Shown here piece after piece: positions 6,352 to 14,008 of a stretch of DNA of 38,714 bases. How positions within the stretch are numbered: the stretch's first letter is position 1; every line of letters begins with the position of its first letter. The DNA is taken from positions 1-38,714 of the forward strand of contig JAQGMS010000009.1 of NCBI GenBank assembly GCA_028292245.1, written 5' to 3'. The DNA is from Ramlibacter sp. (GTDB lineage: Bacteria > Pseudomonadota > Gammaproteobacteria > Burkholderiales > Burkholderiaceae_C). Position numbers and translations under genes: made by a program. The notes beneath the pieces are model-generated. The model was not told the DNA's origin, ran no database searches, and saw nothing but the letters and a program-made list of their open reading frames with translations.

Positions 6352-7971
6352 ATGAATTCTGAAGCAGACTGGGTCGCGGCGACCCAGCAGTTCCAGCAGA
6401 GTCCACAACTCAATTTCTCGCCGGAGAAGCTCCAGGCCTTGCAGCAAGCCTACCTGAAGGAAGCGGCCGAGCTCTGGAACAACGGCTTGTCGATCAATCC
6501 GGCCAGCACCGACAAGCGCTTCGCTGCCGACGCCTGGACGTCCAACCCGGTCGCAGCCTTCAGCGCCGCGGCCTACCTGCTCAACGCGCGCACCTTGCTG
6601 GGCCTGGCCGAGGCAGCCGAAACGGATCCCAAGACCAAGGCCAAATTGCGCTTCGCGGTGGAGCAATGGATGGCCGCATCGGCCCCCAGCAATTTCATGT
6701 GCCTCAACGCCGAGGCCCAGAAGAAAGCCATCGAGACCCAGGGCGAAAGCATCGCCAAGGGCCTTCAGAACCTGCTCAAGGACATCCAGCAGGGCCATGT
6801 GTCGATGACCGACGAGAGCGTGTTCGAGGTGGGCCACAACGTCGCCACGACCGAGGGCGCGGTGGTGTTCGAGAACGACCTGTTCCAGCTGATCGAATAC
6901 AAGCCGCTCACCGGCAAGGTGTACGAGCGCCCGTTCCTGGTCGTGCCGCCGTGCATCAACAAGTTTTATATCCTCGACCTGCAGCCCGAGAACTCGCTGA
7001 TCCGCTACCTCGTCAGCGAGGGGCACCGCACTTTCGTGATCAGCTGGCGCAATCCCGACGATTCGCTCCAGGCCAAGACCTGGGACGACTACGTCGGTGA
7101 TGGTCCGATCAAGGCGATCGACGTGGTGCAGGAGATCACTGGCGCCAAGCAGATCAACGCGCTTGGCTTTTGCGTGGGCGGCACGCTGCTGGGCACTGCG
7201 TTGTCGGTGCTGGCGGCGCGCGGTGAAAAACCGGTGGCGTCGGCCACGTTGCTGACGACGATGCTCGACTTCAGCGACAGCGGCATCCTCGACATCTTCA
7301 TCGACGAGAACACCGTCAAGTTCCGCGAGATGCAAATGGGCAAGGGCGGCCTGCTCAAGGGCCAGGACCTCGCTTCCACCTTCAGCTTCCTGCGCCCGAA
7401 CGACCTGGTGTGGAACTACGTCGTGGGCAATTACCTGAAGGGCGAAACCCCGCCGCCGTTCGACCTGCTGTACTGGAACAGCGACTCCACCAACCTGCCC
7501 GGTCCGATGTACGCCTGGTACCTGCGCAACACCTACTTCGAGAACAACCTCGTCAAGCCGGGCAAGTGCACGGTCTGCGGCGAGAAAGTGGACCTGGGCA
7601 ACGTCGACATCCCGGTCTACATCTACGGCTCGCGCGAAGACCACATCGTGCCGATAGGGGGCGCCTACGCGTCGGTGCAGCACTTGCCGGGCAAGAAGCG
7701 CTTCGTCATGGGCGCGTCCGGGCACATCGCCGGCGTGATCAACCCTCCCGCCAAGAAGAAGCGCTCGTTCTGGACCAACGACAAACTGCCGAAGACGCAG
7801 GATGCGTGGCTCAAGGGCGCGAAAGAACATCCCGGCAGCTGGTGGACCGACTGGTCCGCATGGCTGAAGCCCCACGCGGGCAAGCAAGTTGCCGCACCCA
7901 AGAGCTATGGCAAGGGCAAGTACAAGGCGATCGAGCCTGCCCCGGGCCGCTACGTCAAGGCCAAGGCCTGA
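6352..7971 (+). CDS. phaC: class I poly(3-hydroxyalkanoate) synthase
   Basis: PhaC polymerises (R)-3-hydroxybutyryl-CoA into PHB on granules. The 539-residue protein has an N-terminal region (about 1-170) and an alpha/beta-hydrolase catalytic domain. The lipase-like box is GFCVGG with nucleophile C274; the triad is completed by D430 (GSREDH) and H458 (GASGHIAG). It is somewhat shorter at the N-terminus than the Cupriavidus enzyme but otherwise complete. The ATG at 6352 follows CAGGAGACAAG, a good ribosome site. phaA begins 30 bases after the stop, so phaC-phaA-phaB form one operon driven from the palindrome-flanked promoter. No phasin or phaR gene follows phaB in this window, although phaR often does in this order. 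Confidence 0.96.
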   Translation: MNSEADWVAATQQFQQSPQLNFSPEKLQALQQAYLKEAAELWNNGLSINPASTDKRFAADAWTSNPVAAFSAAAYLLNARTLLGLAEAAETDPKTKAKLRFAVEQWMAASAPSNFMCLNAEAQKKAIETQGESIAKGLQNLLKDIQQGHVSMTDESVFEVGHNVATTEGAVVFENDLFQLIEYKPLTGKVYERPFLVVPPCINKFYILDLQPENSLIRYLVSEGHRTFVISWRNPDDSLQAKTWDDYVGDGPIKAIDVVQEITGAKQINALGFCVGGTLLGTALSVLAARGEKPVASATLLTTMLDFSDSGILDIFIDENTVKFREMQMGKGGLLKGQDLASTFSFLRPNDLVWNYVVGNYLKGETPPPFDLLYWNSDSTNLPGPMYAWYLRNTYFENNLVKPGKCTVCGEKVDLGNVDIPVYIYGSREDHIVPIGGAYASVQHLPGKKRFVMGASGHIAGVINPPAKKKRSFWTNDKLPKTQDAWLKGAKEHPGSWWTDWSAWLKPHAGKQVAAPKSYGKGKYKAIEPAPGRYVKAKA

Positions 7972-8001
7972 ACCCCCTCGCATACACCTAAGGAGCACAC
8001 C

Positions 8002-9183
8002 ATGGAAGACATCGTCATCGTTTCCGCCGTCCGCACCGCAGTCGGCAAGTTCGGCGGCTCGCTCGCCAAGATCCCGGCGACCGAACTCGGCGCCATCGTG
8101 ATCAAGGAGGCCCTGGCCCGCGCCAAGGTCGATCCGTCCCAGGTCAGCGAAGTGATCATGGGCCAGGTGCTGGCGGCCGGCGCCGGCCAGAACCCCGCGC
8201 GCCAGGCGTTGCTGAAGGCCGGGCTGCCCAAGGAAGTGCCGGGCCTGACCATCAACGCCGTGTGCGGCTCCGGCCTGAAGGCCGTGATGCTCGCGGCGCA
8301 AGCCATCGCCTGGGGCGATGCCGAGATCGTCGTTGCCGGCGGCCAGGAGAACATGAGCGCGGCGCCGCACGTGCTGCCGAATTCGCGCGACGGCCAGCGC
8401 ATGGGCGATTGGAAGATGGTCGACACCATGATCGTCGACGGCCTGTGGGACGTGTACAACCAGTACCACATGGGCGTCACGGCAGAGAACGTCGCCAAGT
8501 TGCACAACATCGACCGCGCTTCGCAGGACGCCCTGGCCCTGGGCAGCCAGCAGAAGGCAGCCGCCGCCCAGGAAGCCGGCAAGTTCAAGGACGAGATCGT
8601 CGCGGTGACGATTCCGCAGAAGAAGGGCGACCCGATCGTGTTCGCCAACGATGAGTTCATCAACAAGAAGACCAATGCCGAAGCGCTGGCCGGACTGCGC
8701 CCCGCATTCGACAAGGCCGGCAGCGTTACAGCGGGCAACGCATCAGGCCTCAACGATGGCGCCGCAGCCGTTGTGGTGATGAGCGCGAAGAAGGCGGCGC
8801 AATTGGGCTTGAAGCCGCTGGCACGCATCGCGGCCTTCGGCACCAGCGGCCTCGACCCCGCAACCATGGGCATGGGCCCGGTGCCGGCGACCCGCAAGGC
8901 GCTCGAGCGCGCCGGCTGGAAGGCCAGCGACGTCAACCTGTTCGAGCTGAACGAGGCGTTCGCCGCGCAAGCCTGTGCCGTCAACAAGGAGCTGGGCATC
9001 GACCCCGCCAAGGTCAACGTCAACGGTGGCGCCATCGCCATCGGGCACCCGATCGGTGCATCCGGTGCGCGGATTCTTGTGACTCTGCTGCACGAGATGC
9101 AGCGGCGTGAAGCCAAGAAGGGCGTGGCCGCGCTGTGCATCGGTGGCGGCATGGGGGTTTCCCTCGCCGTCGAGCGGGTCTAA
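8002..9183 (+). CDS. phaA: acetyl-CoA C-acetyltransferase (beta-ketothiolase)
   Basis: PhaA condenses two acetyl-CoA into acetoacetyl-CoA, the first PHB step. The 393-residue length is standard for biosynthetic thiolases. Active-site residues are all present: acylated C88 (NAVCGSG), H349 (GHPIGASG) and the proton-donating C379 (ALCIGGGMG). TAAGGAG lies just upstream of the ATG. The gene sits between phaC and phaB, and expression is expected from the phaC promoter. The enzyme is cytoplasmic and probably tetrameric by family. Confidence 0.96.
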   Translation: MEDIVIVSAVRTAVGKFGGSLAKIPATELGAIVIKEALARAKVDPSQVSEVIMGQVLAAGAGQNPARQALLKAGLPKEVPGLTINAVCGSGLKAVMLAAQAIAWGDAEIVVAGGQENMSAAPHVLPNSRDGQRMGDWKMVDTMIVDGLWDVYNQYHMGVTAENVAKLHNIDRASQDALALGSQQKAAAAQEAGKFKDEIVAVTIPQKKGDPIVFANDEFINKKTNAEALAGLRPAFDKAGSVTAGNASGLNDGAAAVVVMSAKKAAQLGLKPLARIAAFGTSGLDPATMGMGPVPATRKALERAGWKASDVNLFELNEAFAAQACAVNKELGIDPAKVNVNGGAIAIGHPIGASGARILVTLLHEMQRREAKKGVAALCIGGGMGVSLAVERV

Positions 9184-9220
9184 AGCGGGTACAAAGAAAA
9201 CACTTCAAGGAGACAGTTCT

Positions 9221-9958
9221 ATGAGCAAGAAAGTCGCATACATCACCGGCGGCATGGGCGGCATCGGCACCGCGATCTGCCAGCGCATGCACAAGGAAGG
9301 CTTCACGGTCATCGCCGGCTGCGGGCCGACGCGCGACCACGTCAAATGGCTGGGCGAGCAGAAAGCCTTGGGCTACACGTTCTACGCGTCGGTAGGCAAC
9401 GTCGGCGCGTGGGAATCCACCGTCGACGCGTTCAGCAAGGCCAAGTCCGAGCATGGCGCGATCGACGTGCTGGTGAACAACGCCGGTATCACGCGCGACC
9501 GCATGTTCATGAAAATGTCCCGTGAAGACTGGGACGCGGTGATCGAGACCAACCTCAACTCCATGTTCAACGTCACCAAGCAGGTGGTGGGCGACATGGT
9601 CGAAAAGGGCTGGGGCCGCATCATCAACATCAGCAGCGTGAACGGCGAGAAGGGCCAGGCCGGCCAGACCAACTACTCAGCCGCCAAGGCCGGCATGCAC
9701 GGCTTTTCGATGGCGCTGGCCCAGGAGCTCGCGACCAAGGGCGTGACGGTCAACACGGTGAGTCCCGGCTACATCGGCACCGACATGGTCAAGGCCATCC
9801 GGCCCGACGTGCTCGACAAGATCGTCGCCACGGTCCCCGTCAAGCGGCTGGGCGAGCCCAGCGAAATCGCCTCCATCATTGCCTGGCTGGCCTCGGAAGA
9901 GGGCGGCTATGCCACCGGCGCGGACTTCTCGGTCAACGGCGGGTTGCACATGGGGTAG
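9221..9958 (+). CDS. phaB: acetoacetyl-CoA reductase (NADPH-dependent SDR)
   Basis: PhaB reduces acetoacetyl-CoA to (R)-3-hydroxybutyryl-CoA for PhaC. The protein is 245 residues from the ATG at 9221, preceded by AAGGAGACA; an upstream extension of the open frame back into phaA is not the gene. It has the SDR cofactor motif TGGMGGIG (9-16), NNAG, and the catalytic set S139, Y152 and K156 (ISSVNG, YSAAK). It ends with the NGGLHMG C-terminus typical of PhaB. It is the last gene of the PHB operon and is followed directly by a strong terminator. Confidence 0.96.
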   Translation: MSKKVAYITGGMGGIGTAICQRMHKEGFTVIAGCGPTRDHVKWLGEQKALGYTFYASVGNVGAWESTVDAFSKAKSEHGAIDVLVNNAGITRDRMFMKMSREDWDAVIETNLNSMFNVTKQVVGDMVEKGWGRIINISSVNGEKGQAGQTNYSAAKAGMHGFSMALAQELATKGVTVNTVSPGYIGTDMVKAIRPDVLDKIVATVPVKRLGEPSEIASIIAWLASEEGGYATGADFSVNGGLHMG

Positions 9959-9981
9959 CGCGCAACGCGGCCCCAAAAGAC

Positions 9982-10010
9982 AAAGCCCGCCATCGGCGGG
10001 CTTTTGTTTT
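9982..10010. terminator. bidirectional rho-independent terminator after phaB
   Basis: AAAGCCCGCC (9982-9991) and GGCGGGCTTT (9995-10004) form a perfect 10-bp stem with a 3-base loop, followed by TTTTGTTTT on the plus side. An A-rich stretch precedes it for the opposite strand. It lies between convergent phaB and the 135-residue gene and should stop both. Confidence 0.92.
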
Positions 10011-10022
10011 GCCTTTGTCTGC

Positions 10023-10430
10023 CTATTCGACCAGGTCTTCGATCACCAGGTGCCGGTACTTCTGGCCGTAGGAAATCTTGGCGTGCTTGAGCACTTCCAT
10101 GATGTGTTCGGTCTCATGGGCGGACGGCGCATGGATCATCAGCGCCCAGTGGCCCTGGCTGGCCAGCTCGGCGAAATGCCGCACCGTGTCGGCTTCGGTG
10201 CCGGCCGAAGGCAGGGGCATGTCGGCGCTGCCGACCGTGCGCGCGACTTTTTCCTGGATGTCCTGCGGGGTCAGCAGCGAAGCGGATTCGCCGGTGTAGC
10301 CGTCATCCTCGAGCGAGCGCTCGGCATCGCGGGCGTCCTGCTCAGAAGGGAACATGATGAACATGTAGCCCGTGGGATAGAACACACCGCGCATGGTCAG
10401 CATGTTGGGTTCAAGCGCAAACGGCTTCAT
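10023..10430 (-). CDS. conserved hypothetical protein, 135 residues
   Basis: A soluble protein of 135 residues with no signal peptide or membrane segment. It contains two short alpha/beta units: YMFIMFPSEQDARDAERSLEDDGY near the N-terminus and ALMIHAPSAHETEHIMEVLKHAKISYGQKY near the C-terminus. This suggests a duplicated ferredoxin-like or ACT-like fold, but I know no function. AAGGAG precedes the ATG at a good distance. The gene is single, convergent with phaB and divergent from the disrupted dusA start, and looks like an ordinary host gene by codon use. Confidence 0.72.
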   Translation of the reverse strand: MKPFALEPNMLTMRGVFYPTGYMFIMFPSEQDARDAERSLEDDGYTGESASLLTPQDIQEKVARTVGSADMPLPSAGTEADTVRHFAELASQGHWALMIHAPSAHETEHIMEVLKHAKISYGQKYRHLVIEDLVE

Positions 10431-10605
10431 ATCGGCTCCTTCCAGTCATCCTGGTATCCCATTAATGAGCAAATCCAACCGCTGGGCTGTCAGCGGCGTC
10501 TTTCAAGCCATGTAGGACGCACAGCCGGTCCCGTCCGGCAAGAATGGCGCCGCGCCCCGCGCTTGTCAAACCCGGGCGCCTGGAAAAACGCCGTAAAGTG
10601 CCGCT

Positions 10606-10670
10606 GTGAAAGAAAAAAACAGTTTGCCGGGCCGTTGGCGGATGAGCGTGGCCCCGATGATGGATTGGAC
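10606..10670 (+). pseudogene. dusA: 5' fragment of the original dusA, cut by insertion
   Basis: The frame starting at GTG 10606 reads into GRWRMSVAPMMDWT, which matches residues 14-23 of the intact downstream dusA (KLSVAPMMDWT) and then ends in unrelated sequence after 10670. Its G/C-rich codons match the host, while the first codons of the intact gene at 12976 are A/T-rich. This is the original start of dusA, stranded by the insertion. It would not make a useful protein. Confidence 0.8.
10657..10670 (+). repeat. left attachment core (attL)
   Basis: ATGATGGATTGGAC is identical to 13030-13043. Similarity extends a few bases leftward as GTGGCCCCG versus GTTGCACCC. It encodes MMDW(T) of the truncated dusA start. 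Confidence 0.82.
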
Positions 10671-10725
10671 GGTAGTGTCGCGGAAGTTGTTGATTCAAAA
10701 AGAACTCTCGTCGACGACCATCGCG

Positions 10726-10776
10726 CAGTTGCACGCGAAAGTGCAACTGATATCCAAGCGCAATCCCCAGTTGCAC
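10726..10776. repeat. CAGTTGCAC repeats near the left end, possible recombinase arm sites
   Basis: CAGTTGCAC (10726-10734) and its reverse complement GTGCAACTG (10741-10749) form an inverted repeat with a 6-base gap, and CAGTTGCAC recurs at 10768-10776. The 13-mer AAAGTGCAACTGA occurs both here (10738-10750) and near the right end (12925-12937). Short repeats inside both ends are what arm-type integrase sites look like; that role is inferred. Confidence 0.45.
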
Positions 10777-10820
10777 GGGCAGCCGACTCACTCGAACTAA
10801 TTTTCCCGACACGAGAACTC

Positions 10821-11771
10821 ATGGAGCAATTTCACTGGACACCCGGATGTGGTTACGCCATCGATGCACTGTTGAGAATGCAAAAGCATTTTTCCCGCCC
10901 GCGCACACCGATGGGTGAAGCTTGGTTCATGGGTTCAGAGAGAAAGATGTACCCGGAATTGGAAGGTGACCTGTCCGCACTGAGTTGCCGAGAACTCCAA
11001 AGGCCTGTGGAAGAAATCGGAAGTGGGACGAGTGCCTTTGGACCCATGGACGAGTGGACGGATTGGTATCACTACCTTCTTCCCCGTCTGGTTTCGAGAG
11101 CCCACGAGTCCTACGTTGACACCTTGCTTGAAGGCTTGATCACGTCATTTTTCGCCTTGTATCCCGAGGACGTCATCGACGAACCTTACCGCGGCTTCAA
11201 GGCCGACGCGTTAGTGACACTGGGTCGCTGCATGATGAATTACGACTGCTGGGAAGGCGATCAGATCAAGGTCGGCAGGATATTGCATAGATCAAACGAC
11301 AACCCCAACCGAATCTGGTGCTGGTGGGACGCGAGTGGCGATTTTTCGGCTTCCATGTTCTTCTGCTTGAAGTACCTGCCGGATGAGTTGCTGACCGAGT
11401 GGATTCAATCCGTTTTCGACATTCGTTCACCGCATTGGCGCGCGCAACTCATGGTGTGGTTGGTCGGAGCACATGATCTTTTGTCTGGCCGCATAGCTTG
11501 GCCCTCTGATTTTGTCTCCGGACATGTTCCATCGGTTTCGTGGGCGTGGTCACACTCTGTTAGCGCAGGCTTGGTCAGTGTGGAGCGCGGGATTTCGGGT
11601 CAAGGAACATTCATTCGGAGCTTTGCAAGAACTCAACTGCTTGCGGCCGCACGGACTTATTTCACCTCAGACAGATTCTTGGAATGGCTGTCGTCGTTCG
11701 ACGAGGTTCCCTACGTCCGTGATGAGCTCATGCATCTGCCAAGGGACTTCGAAGAGCTCTACGTTCGATGA
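10821..11771 (+). CDS. unknown protein, cargo of the dusA element
   Basis: A 316-residue protein from the ATG at 10821. The frame stays open far upstream through host sequence and phaB, but that part is not coding in this frame. I do not recognise a family. It is rich in Trp (WCWWDASGDF; SWAWSHSVS; LMVWLVGAHD) and aromatic residues, with alternating acidic and hydrophobic helices and no clear signal peptide. Base composition is closer to 50% G/C than the neighbours, which supports recent transfer. It is convergent with the DUF2971 gene, with only 35 bases between stops, so the two are not an operon. As cargo of an integrative element it could be a defence or fitness gene, but nothing in the sequence proves that. 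The Shine-Dalgarno is weak. Confidence 0.65.
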   Translation: MEQFHWTPGCGYAIDALLRMQKHFSRPRTPMGEAWFMGSERKMYPELEGDLSALSCRELQRPVEEIGSGTSAFGPMDEWTDWYHYLLPRLVSRAHESYVDTLLEGLITSFFALYPEDVIDEPYRGFKADALVTLGRCMMNYDCWEGDQIKVGRILHRSNDNPNRIWCWWDASGDFSASMFFCLKYLPDELLTEWIQSVFDIRSPHWRAQLMVWLVGAHDLLSGRIAWPSDFVSGHVPSVSWAWSHSVSAGLVSVERGISGQGTFIRSFARTQLLAAARTYFTSDRFLEWLSSFDEVPYVRDELMHLPRDFEELYVR

Positions 11772-11806
11772 AGGATCCCCCCTCCTCAAGGTGGCGTCGC
11801 CTTGAA

Positions 11807-12769
11807 CTAGGAATGCGCCCGATAGGGTGTTGTGGAGGCGACTATTGGGGCACCCAATGTCGGAGAGGTTGCAAGGAGCAGTCGTCGTGCGGCTGTGGAA
11901 TTCAAATCACTCGCCAATCCCGGTCCCAAAATGATCTTGTGAATCACTTCAGGTATGCCGAGGGTCGGGCCGTTCGCATCTTCAGTTAGAAATTGAAACT
12001 TGAACTTCGGCGCAACACCCCCCCGCTCGTCATGCCGGACCTCGATGAAGTGCTTGCACCAGTTCGCGTTGTCGCGGTCTGCGATGTACACGGCGCGCCA
12101 CTCCCTCTCCTCCCTGAACCCCACGTGCTTTGTATAGAGTGCGAATTGCCGAATGCGCTCAAAGAAGACCGTGGCCACATACGGGAGGTCTGTCGCATCG
12201 AGCGGCAAGCCCTTCAAAGTCGCTGCGAATCGGTCGCAGAAGTTGACCATCCAGGCCTCCCGCTGTGTGCTAGAGAGGTAACTTACAGGGCCTAGCGTTA
12301 TCGGCGATCCCGGTCGGAATCTGAGCTTTGATGTGTCGATGACGACTGCTGTGCCTTTTCCGCCAGCCCCGTATCCTCGCCACATTGACAATAGACCGTC
12401 GTCATTGTCCGGATCGTGCTCGCTTGCACAAAAGACGTAGACATCAAATGCGTTGATGTTGTTGAACTCGCCAAACATCTTTCGAAGAAGACCTTCCAGC
12501 ATCTTGTGATGGTCGGATGACAGTGCGCCTTCGATTGACTTTGCGTAGGGGAAGTAATTCGCGGCTAAATGAATCCCATACCCCAGCTCCTCGTAGTCGT
12601 TCATGTAGAGCGGGTTCGAGAACCACACCTCCTTTGATTGCAGAATCAGGTCGATGGTTTTGAGCGATGTGTAGTGCGCAAGGAGAGGGCGCTTGATCGG
12701 GAACTGGACGGAGGCGTCCACGTCCTTCCAAAGCCCGCCCATGGCGGATTGAAGAGCTGCAAAGTCCAT
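11807..12769 (-). CDS. DUF2971 family protein, cargo of the dusA element
   Basis: The 320-residue protein carries the features of DUF2971: an N-terminal LLAHYTSLKTIDLILQSKEVWFSNP block with MNDYEEL, a central LSMWRGYGAGGKGTAVVID block (the usual 'SMWxxYA...G' motif), and GFREEREWRAVY later. The function of this family is unknown; members often sit in variable regions and near defence genes. It is A/T-richer than the host. It is convergent with the other cargo gene and divergent from the restored dusA, so it probably has its own promoter in 12770-12975. An alternative start at residue 10 (MGGLWKD) is possible. Confidence 0.78.
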   Translation of the reverse strand: MDFAALQSAMGGLWKDVDASVQFPIKRPLLAHYTSLKTIDLILQSKEVWFSNPLYMNDYEELGYGIHLAANYFPYAKSIEGALSSDHHKMLEGLLRKMFGEFNNINAFDVYVFCASEHDPDNDDGLLSMWRGYGAGGKGTAVVIDTSKLRFRPGSPITLGPVSYLSSTQREAWMVNFCDRFAATLKGLPLDATDLPYVATVFFERIRQFALYTKHVGFREEREWRAVYIADRDNANWCKHFIEVRHDERGGVAPKFKFQFLTEDANGPTLGIPEVIHKIILGPGLASDLNSTAARRLLLATSPTLGAPIVASTTPYRAHS

Positions 12770-12805
12770 GAGCGATTATCAATAGATGGGCTCTTCTGAG
12801 GGGAA

Positions 12806-12816
12806 ATGGATTGGAC
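12806..12816 (+). repeat. third partial att-core copy
   Basis: ATGGATTGGAC matches the last 11 bases of the attachment core. It is followed by GCAAGAACTCT, and the left core is also followed, after 31 bases, by AAAGAACTCT. This points to a further attachment site inside the element, left by a second, stacked insertion. Confidence 0.5.
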
Positions 12817-12927
12817 CAGCGCCCGCAAGAACTCTTTAGTTGACCTCGTCTCTTGACTAAGAGTTGTGCAAGGTGCGCGCGTGAAGAGCGGGTGCCTTTG
12901 GAGCTCGTGGCAGGCACTTTGAGCAAA

Positions 12928-12936
12928 GTGCAACTG
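12928..12936 (+). repeat. GTGCAACTG copy near the right end
   Basis: This is the right-end partner of the left-end repeats: AAAGTGCAACTGA at 12925-12937 is identical to 10738-10750. It lies about 95 bases inside the right core. Possible recombinase arm site; inference only. Confidence 0.4.
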
Positions 12937-12975
12937 AACGGAGGGTCTGGGATTGCGAGAAAATGACAACTCCTT

Positions 12976-13959
12976 ATGAATCAAGAAGTTAGACCTGATC
13001 ACTCGAAGTGGAAACTTTCGGTTGCACCCATGATGGATTGGACAGACCGGCACTGCCGCTACTTCCACCGCCTGCTCAGCCGCCGCGCCCTGCTGTACAC
13101 CGAGATGATGACCACCGGCGCGCTGATTCACGGCAACGTGCCGCGGCATCTGGACTTCAATGCGCAGGAGCATCCCGTGGCACTGCAGCTCGGCGGCAGT
13201 GACGCGGCTGAGCTGGCGCATTGCGCCCGGCTCGGCGAGCAGTGGGGCTACGACGAGATCAACCTCAACTGCGGCTGTCCCAGCGAACGCGTGCAGCGCG
13301 GCTCTTTCGGCGCCTGCCTGATGGCCGAGCCGCAACTGGTCGCCGACTGCGTCAAGGCCATGGCCGATGCGGTCACGGTGCCGGTCACCGTGAAGCACCG
13401 CATCGGCATCGACAAGGGCGAGAGCTACGAGTTCGTGCGCGACTTCGTCGGTGCCGTGAGCGAGGCCGGTTGCCGCGTCTTCCTGGTTCATGCCCGCAAC
13501 GCCTGGCTCAAGGGCTTGTCGCCCAAGGAGAACCGCGAAGTGCCGCCACTGCGATACGAGACGGTGCACAGGCTCAAGCACGATTTCCCGCAACTGGCGT
13601 TCGCCGTCAACGGGGGGATCACCGAGGACGAGCAAGTCGCCGAGCAGCTCGCTCTCGTCGACGGCGTGATGATCGGCCGCCAGGCGTATCACAACCCCTG
13701 GTGGCTGGCGCAATGGGATGCGCGGTTCTTCGATGCCGTGGAATCCAACCTCACCCGCGAGATCGTGGAAGAGCAGATGACCGAGTACATGGCGCGGGAG
13801 CGGGCGGATCACGGAACGCCTTGGAGCGCCGTGGCCCGCCACATGCTGGGCCTGCGCAACGGCCTGCCCGGCGCGCGCCGCTGGCGCCAGGTGTGGAGCG
13901 ACCACAAACTGAAGGATCTGCATCCGCGCGACGTGATGGCACTGGCCCACGACCGGTGA
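12976..13959 (+). CDS. dusA: tRNA-dihydrouridine(20/20a) synthase DusA, restored by insertion
   Basis: DusA uses FMN and NADPH to reduce uridine to dihydrouridine in the tRNA D-loop. The 327-residue protein is a TIM barrel with SVAPMMDWTDRHCR at the N-terminus, TEMMTTGA, the catalytic NCGCPS motif (C101), VKHRIGID, and the FMN phosphate-binding NGGI and IGRQAYHNPW blocks. Codons before about 13030 (MNQEVRPDHSKWKLSV) are A/T-rich and come from the inserted element; the rest is host sequence. The gene is therefore a chimera, but all conserved residues are kept, so it is probably active. Its promoter now lies inside the element (12770-12975). The ATG at 12976 gives a normal-length product. Confidence 0.94.
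   Translation: MNQEVRPDHSKWKLSVAPMMDWTDRHCRYFHRLLSRRALLYTEMMTTGALIHGNVPRHLDFNAQEHPVALQLGGSDAAELAHCARLGEQWGYDEINLNCGCPSERVQRGSFGACLMAEPQLVADCVKAMADAVTVPVTVKHRIGIDKGESYEFVRDFVGAVSEAGCRVFLVHARNAWLKGLSPKENREVPPLRYETVHRLKHDFPQLAFAVNGGITEDEQVAEQLALVDGVMIGRQAYHNPWWLAQWDARFFDAVESNLTREIVEEQMTEYMARERADHGTPWSAVARHMLGLRNGLPGARRWRQVWSDHKLKDLHPRDVMALAHDR
13030..13043 (+). repeat. right attachment core (attR)
   Basis: ATGATGGATTGGAC, identical to 10657-10670, inside codons for MMDWT of the intact dusA. Sequence to its right is host-like in composition, to its left element-like. Confidence 0.82.
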
Positions 13960-13976
13960 CAGTCGCCGAAAAATGC

Positions 13977-13988
13977 TTTAAACTTAAA
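13977..13988. promoter_or_regulatory. TTTAA-TTAAA palindrome before the aminobenzoyl-CoA operon
   Basis: TTTAAACTTAAA is an inverted repeat (TTTAA, 2-base gap, TTAAA) in an A/T-rich island between dusA and the fused monooxygenase-reductase gene, 21 bases before its ATG. Its place and symmetry suit an operator of a MarR-type repressor as found before other CoA-dependent aromatic operons; that is inference. GGAG just before the ATG is the ribosome site. Confidence 0.45.
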
Positions 13989-14008
13989 TTATCTAGGTTG
14001 GAGCGATC

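Larger units (their letters stand above)
10657..13043. mobile_element. integrative element in dusA, integrase lost
   Basis: A segment of about 2.4 kb, visibly richer in A/T than its surroundings, is bounded by the 14-bp direct repeat ATGATGGATTGGAC (10657-10670 and 13030-13043). Both copies lie in the same place of the dusA coding sequence. The element supplies a new dusA 5' end on its right side. dusA is an established integration target for a family of tyrosine integrases, with attB in the 5' end of the gene. This copy holds only two genes and no recombinase, so it is a deletion remnant or is moved by enzymes supplied in trans. Confidence 0.85.

Noticed and set aside
6328-8505. A 725-codon minus-strand frame opposite phaC and phaA
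   Set aside because: Shadow frame; His/Arg/Ala-rich with no recognisable domain, and fully antisense to two genes with intact active sites.
10606-10800. A 64-residue frame starting with dusA-like sequence
   Set aside because: Only the first 22 residues are dusA; the rest is element end sequence with recombination-type repeats. It is treated as a truncated fragment.
9879-11771. A 630-codon plus-strand frame joining the end of phaB to the cargo gene
   Set aside because: The first 314 codons cross the phaB end in another frame, a terminator, an antisense gene and the att site. The real gene most likely starts at 10821.
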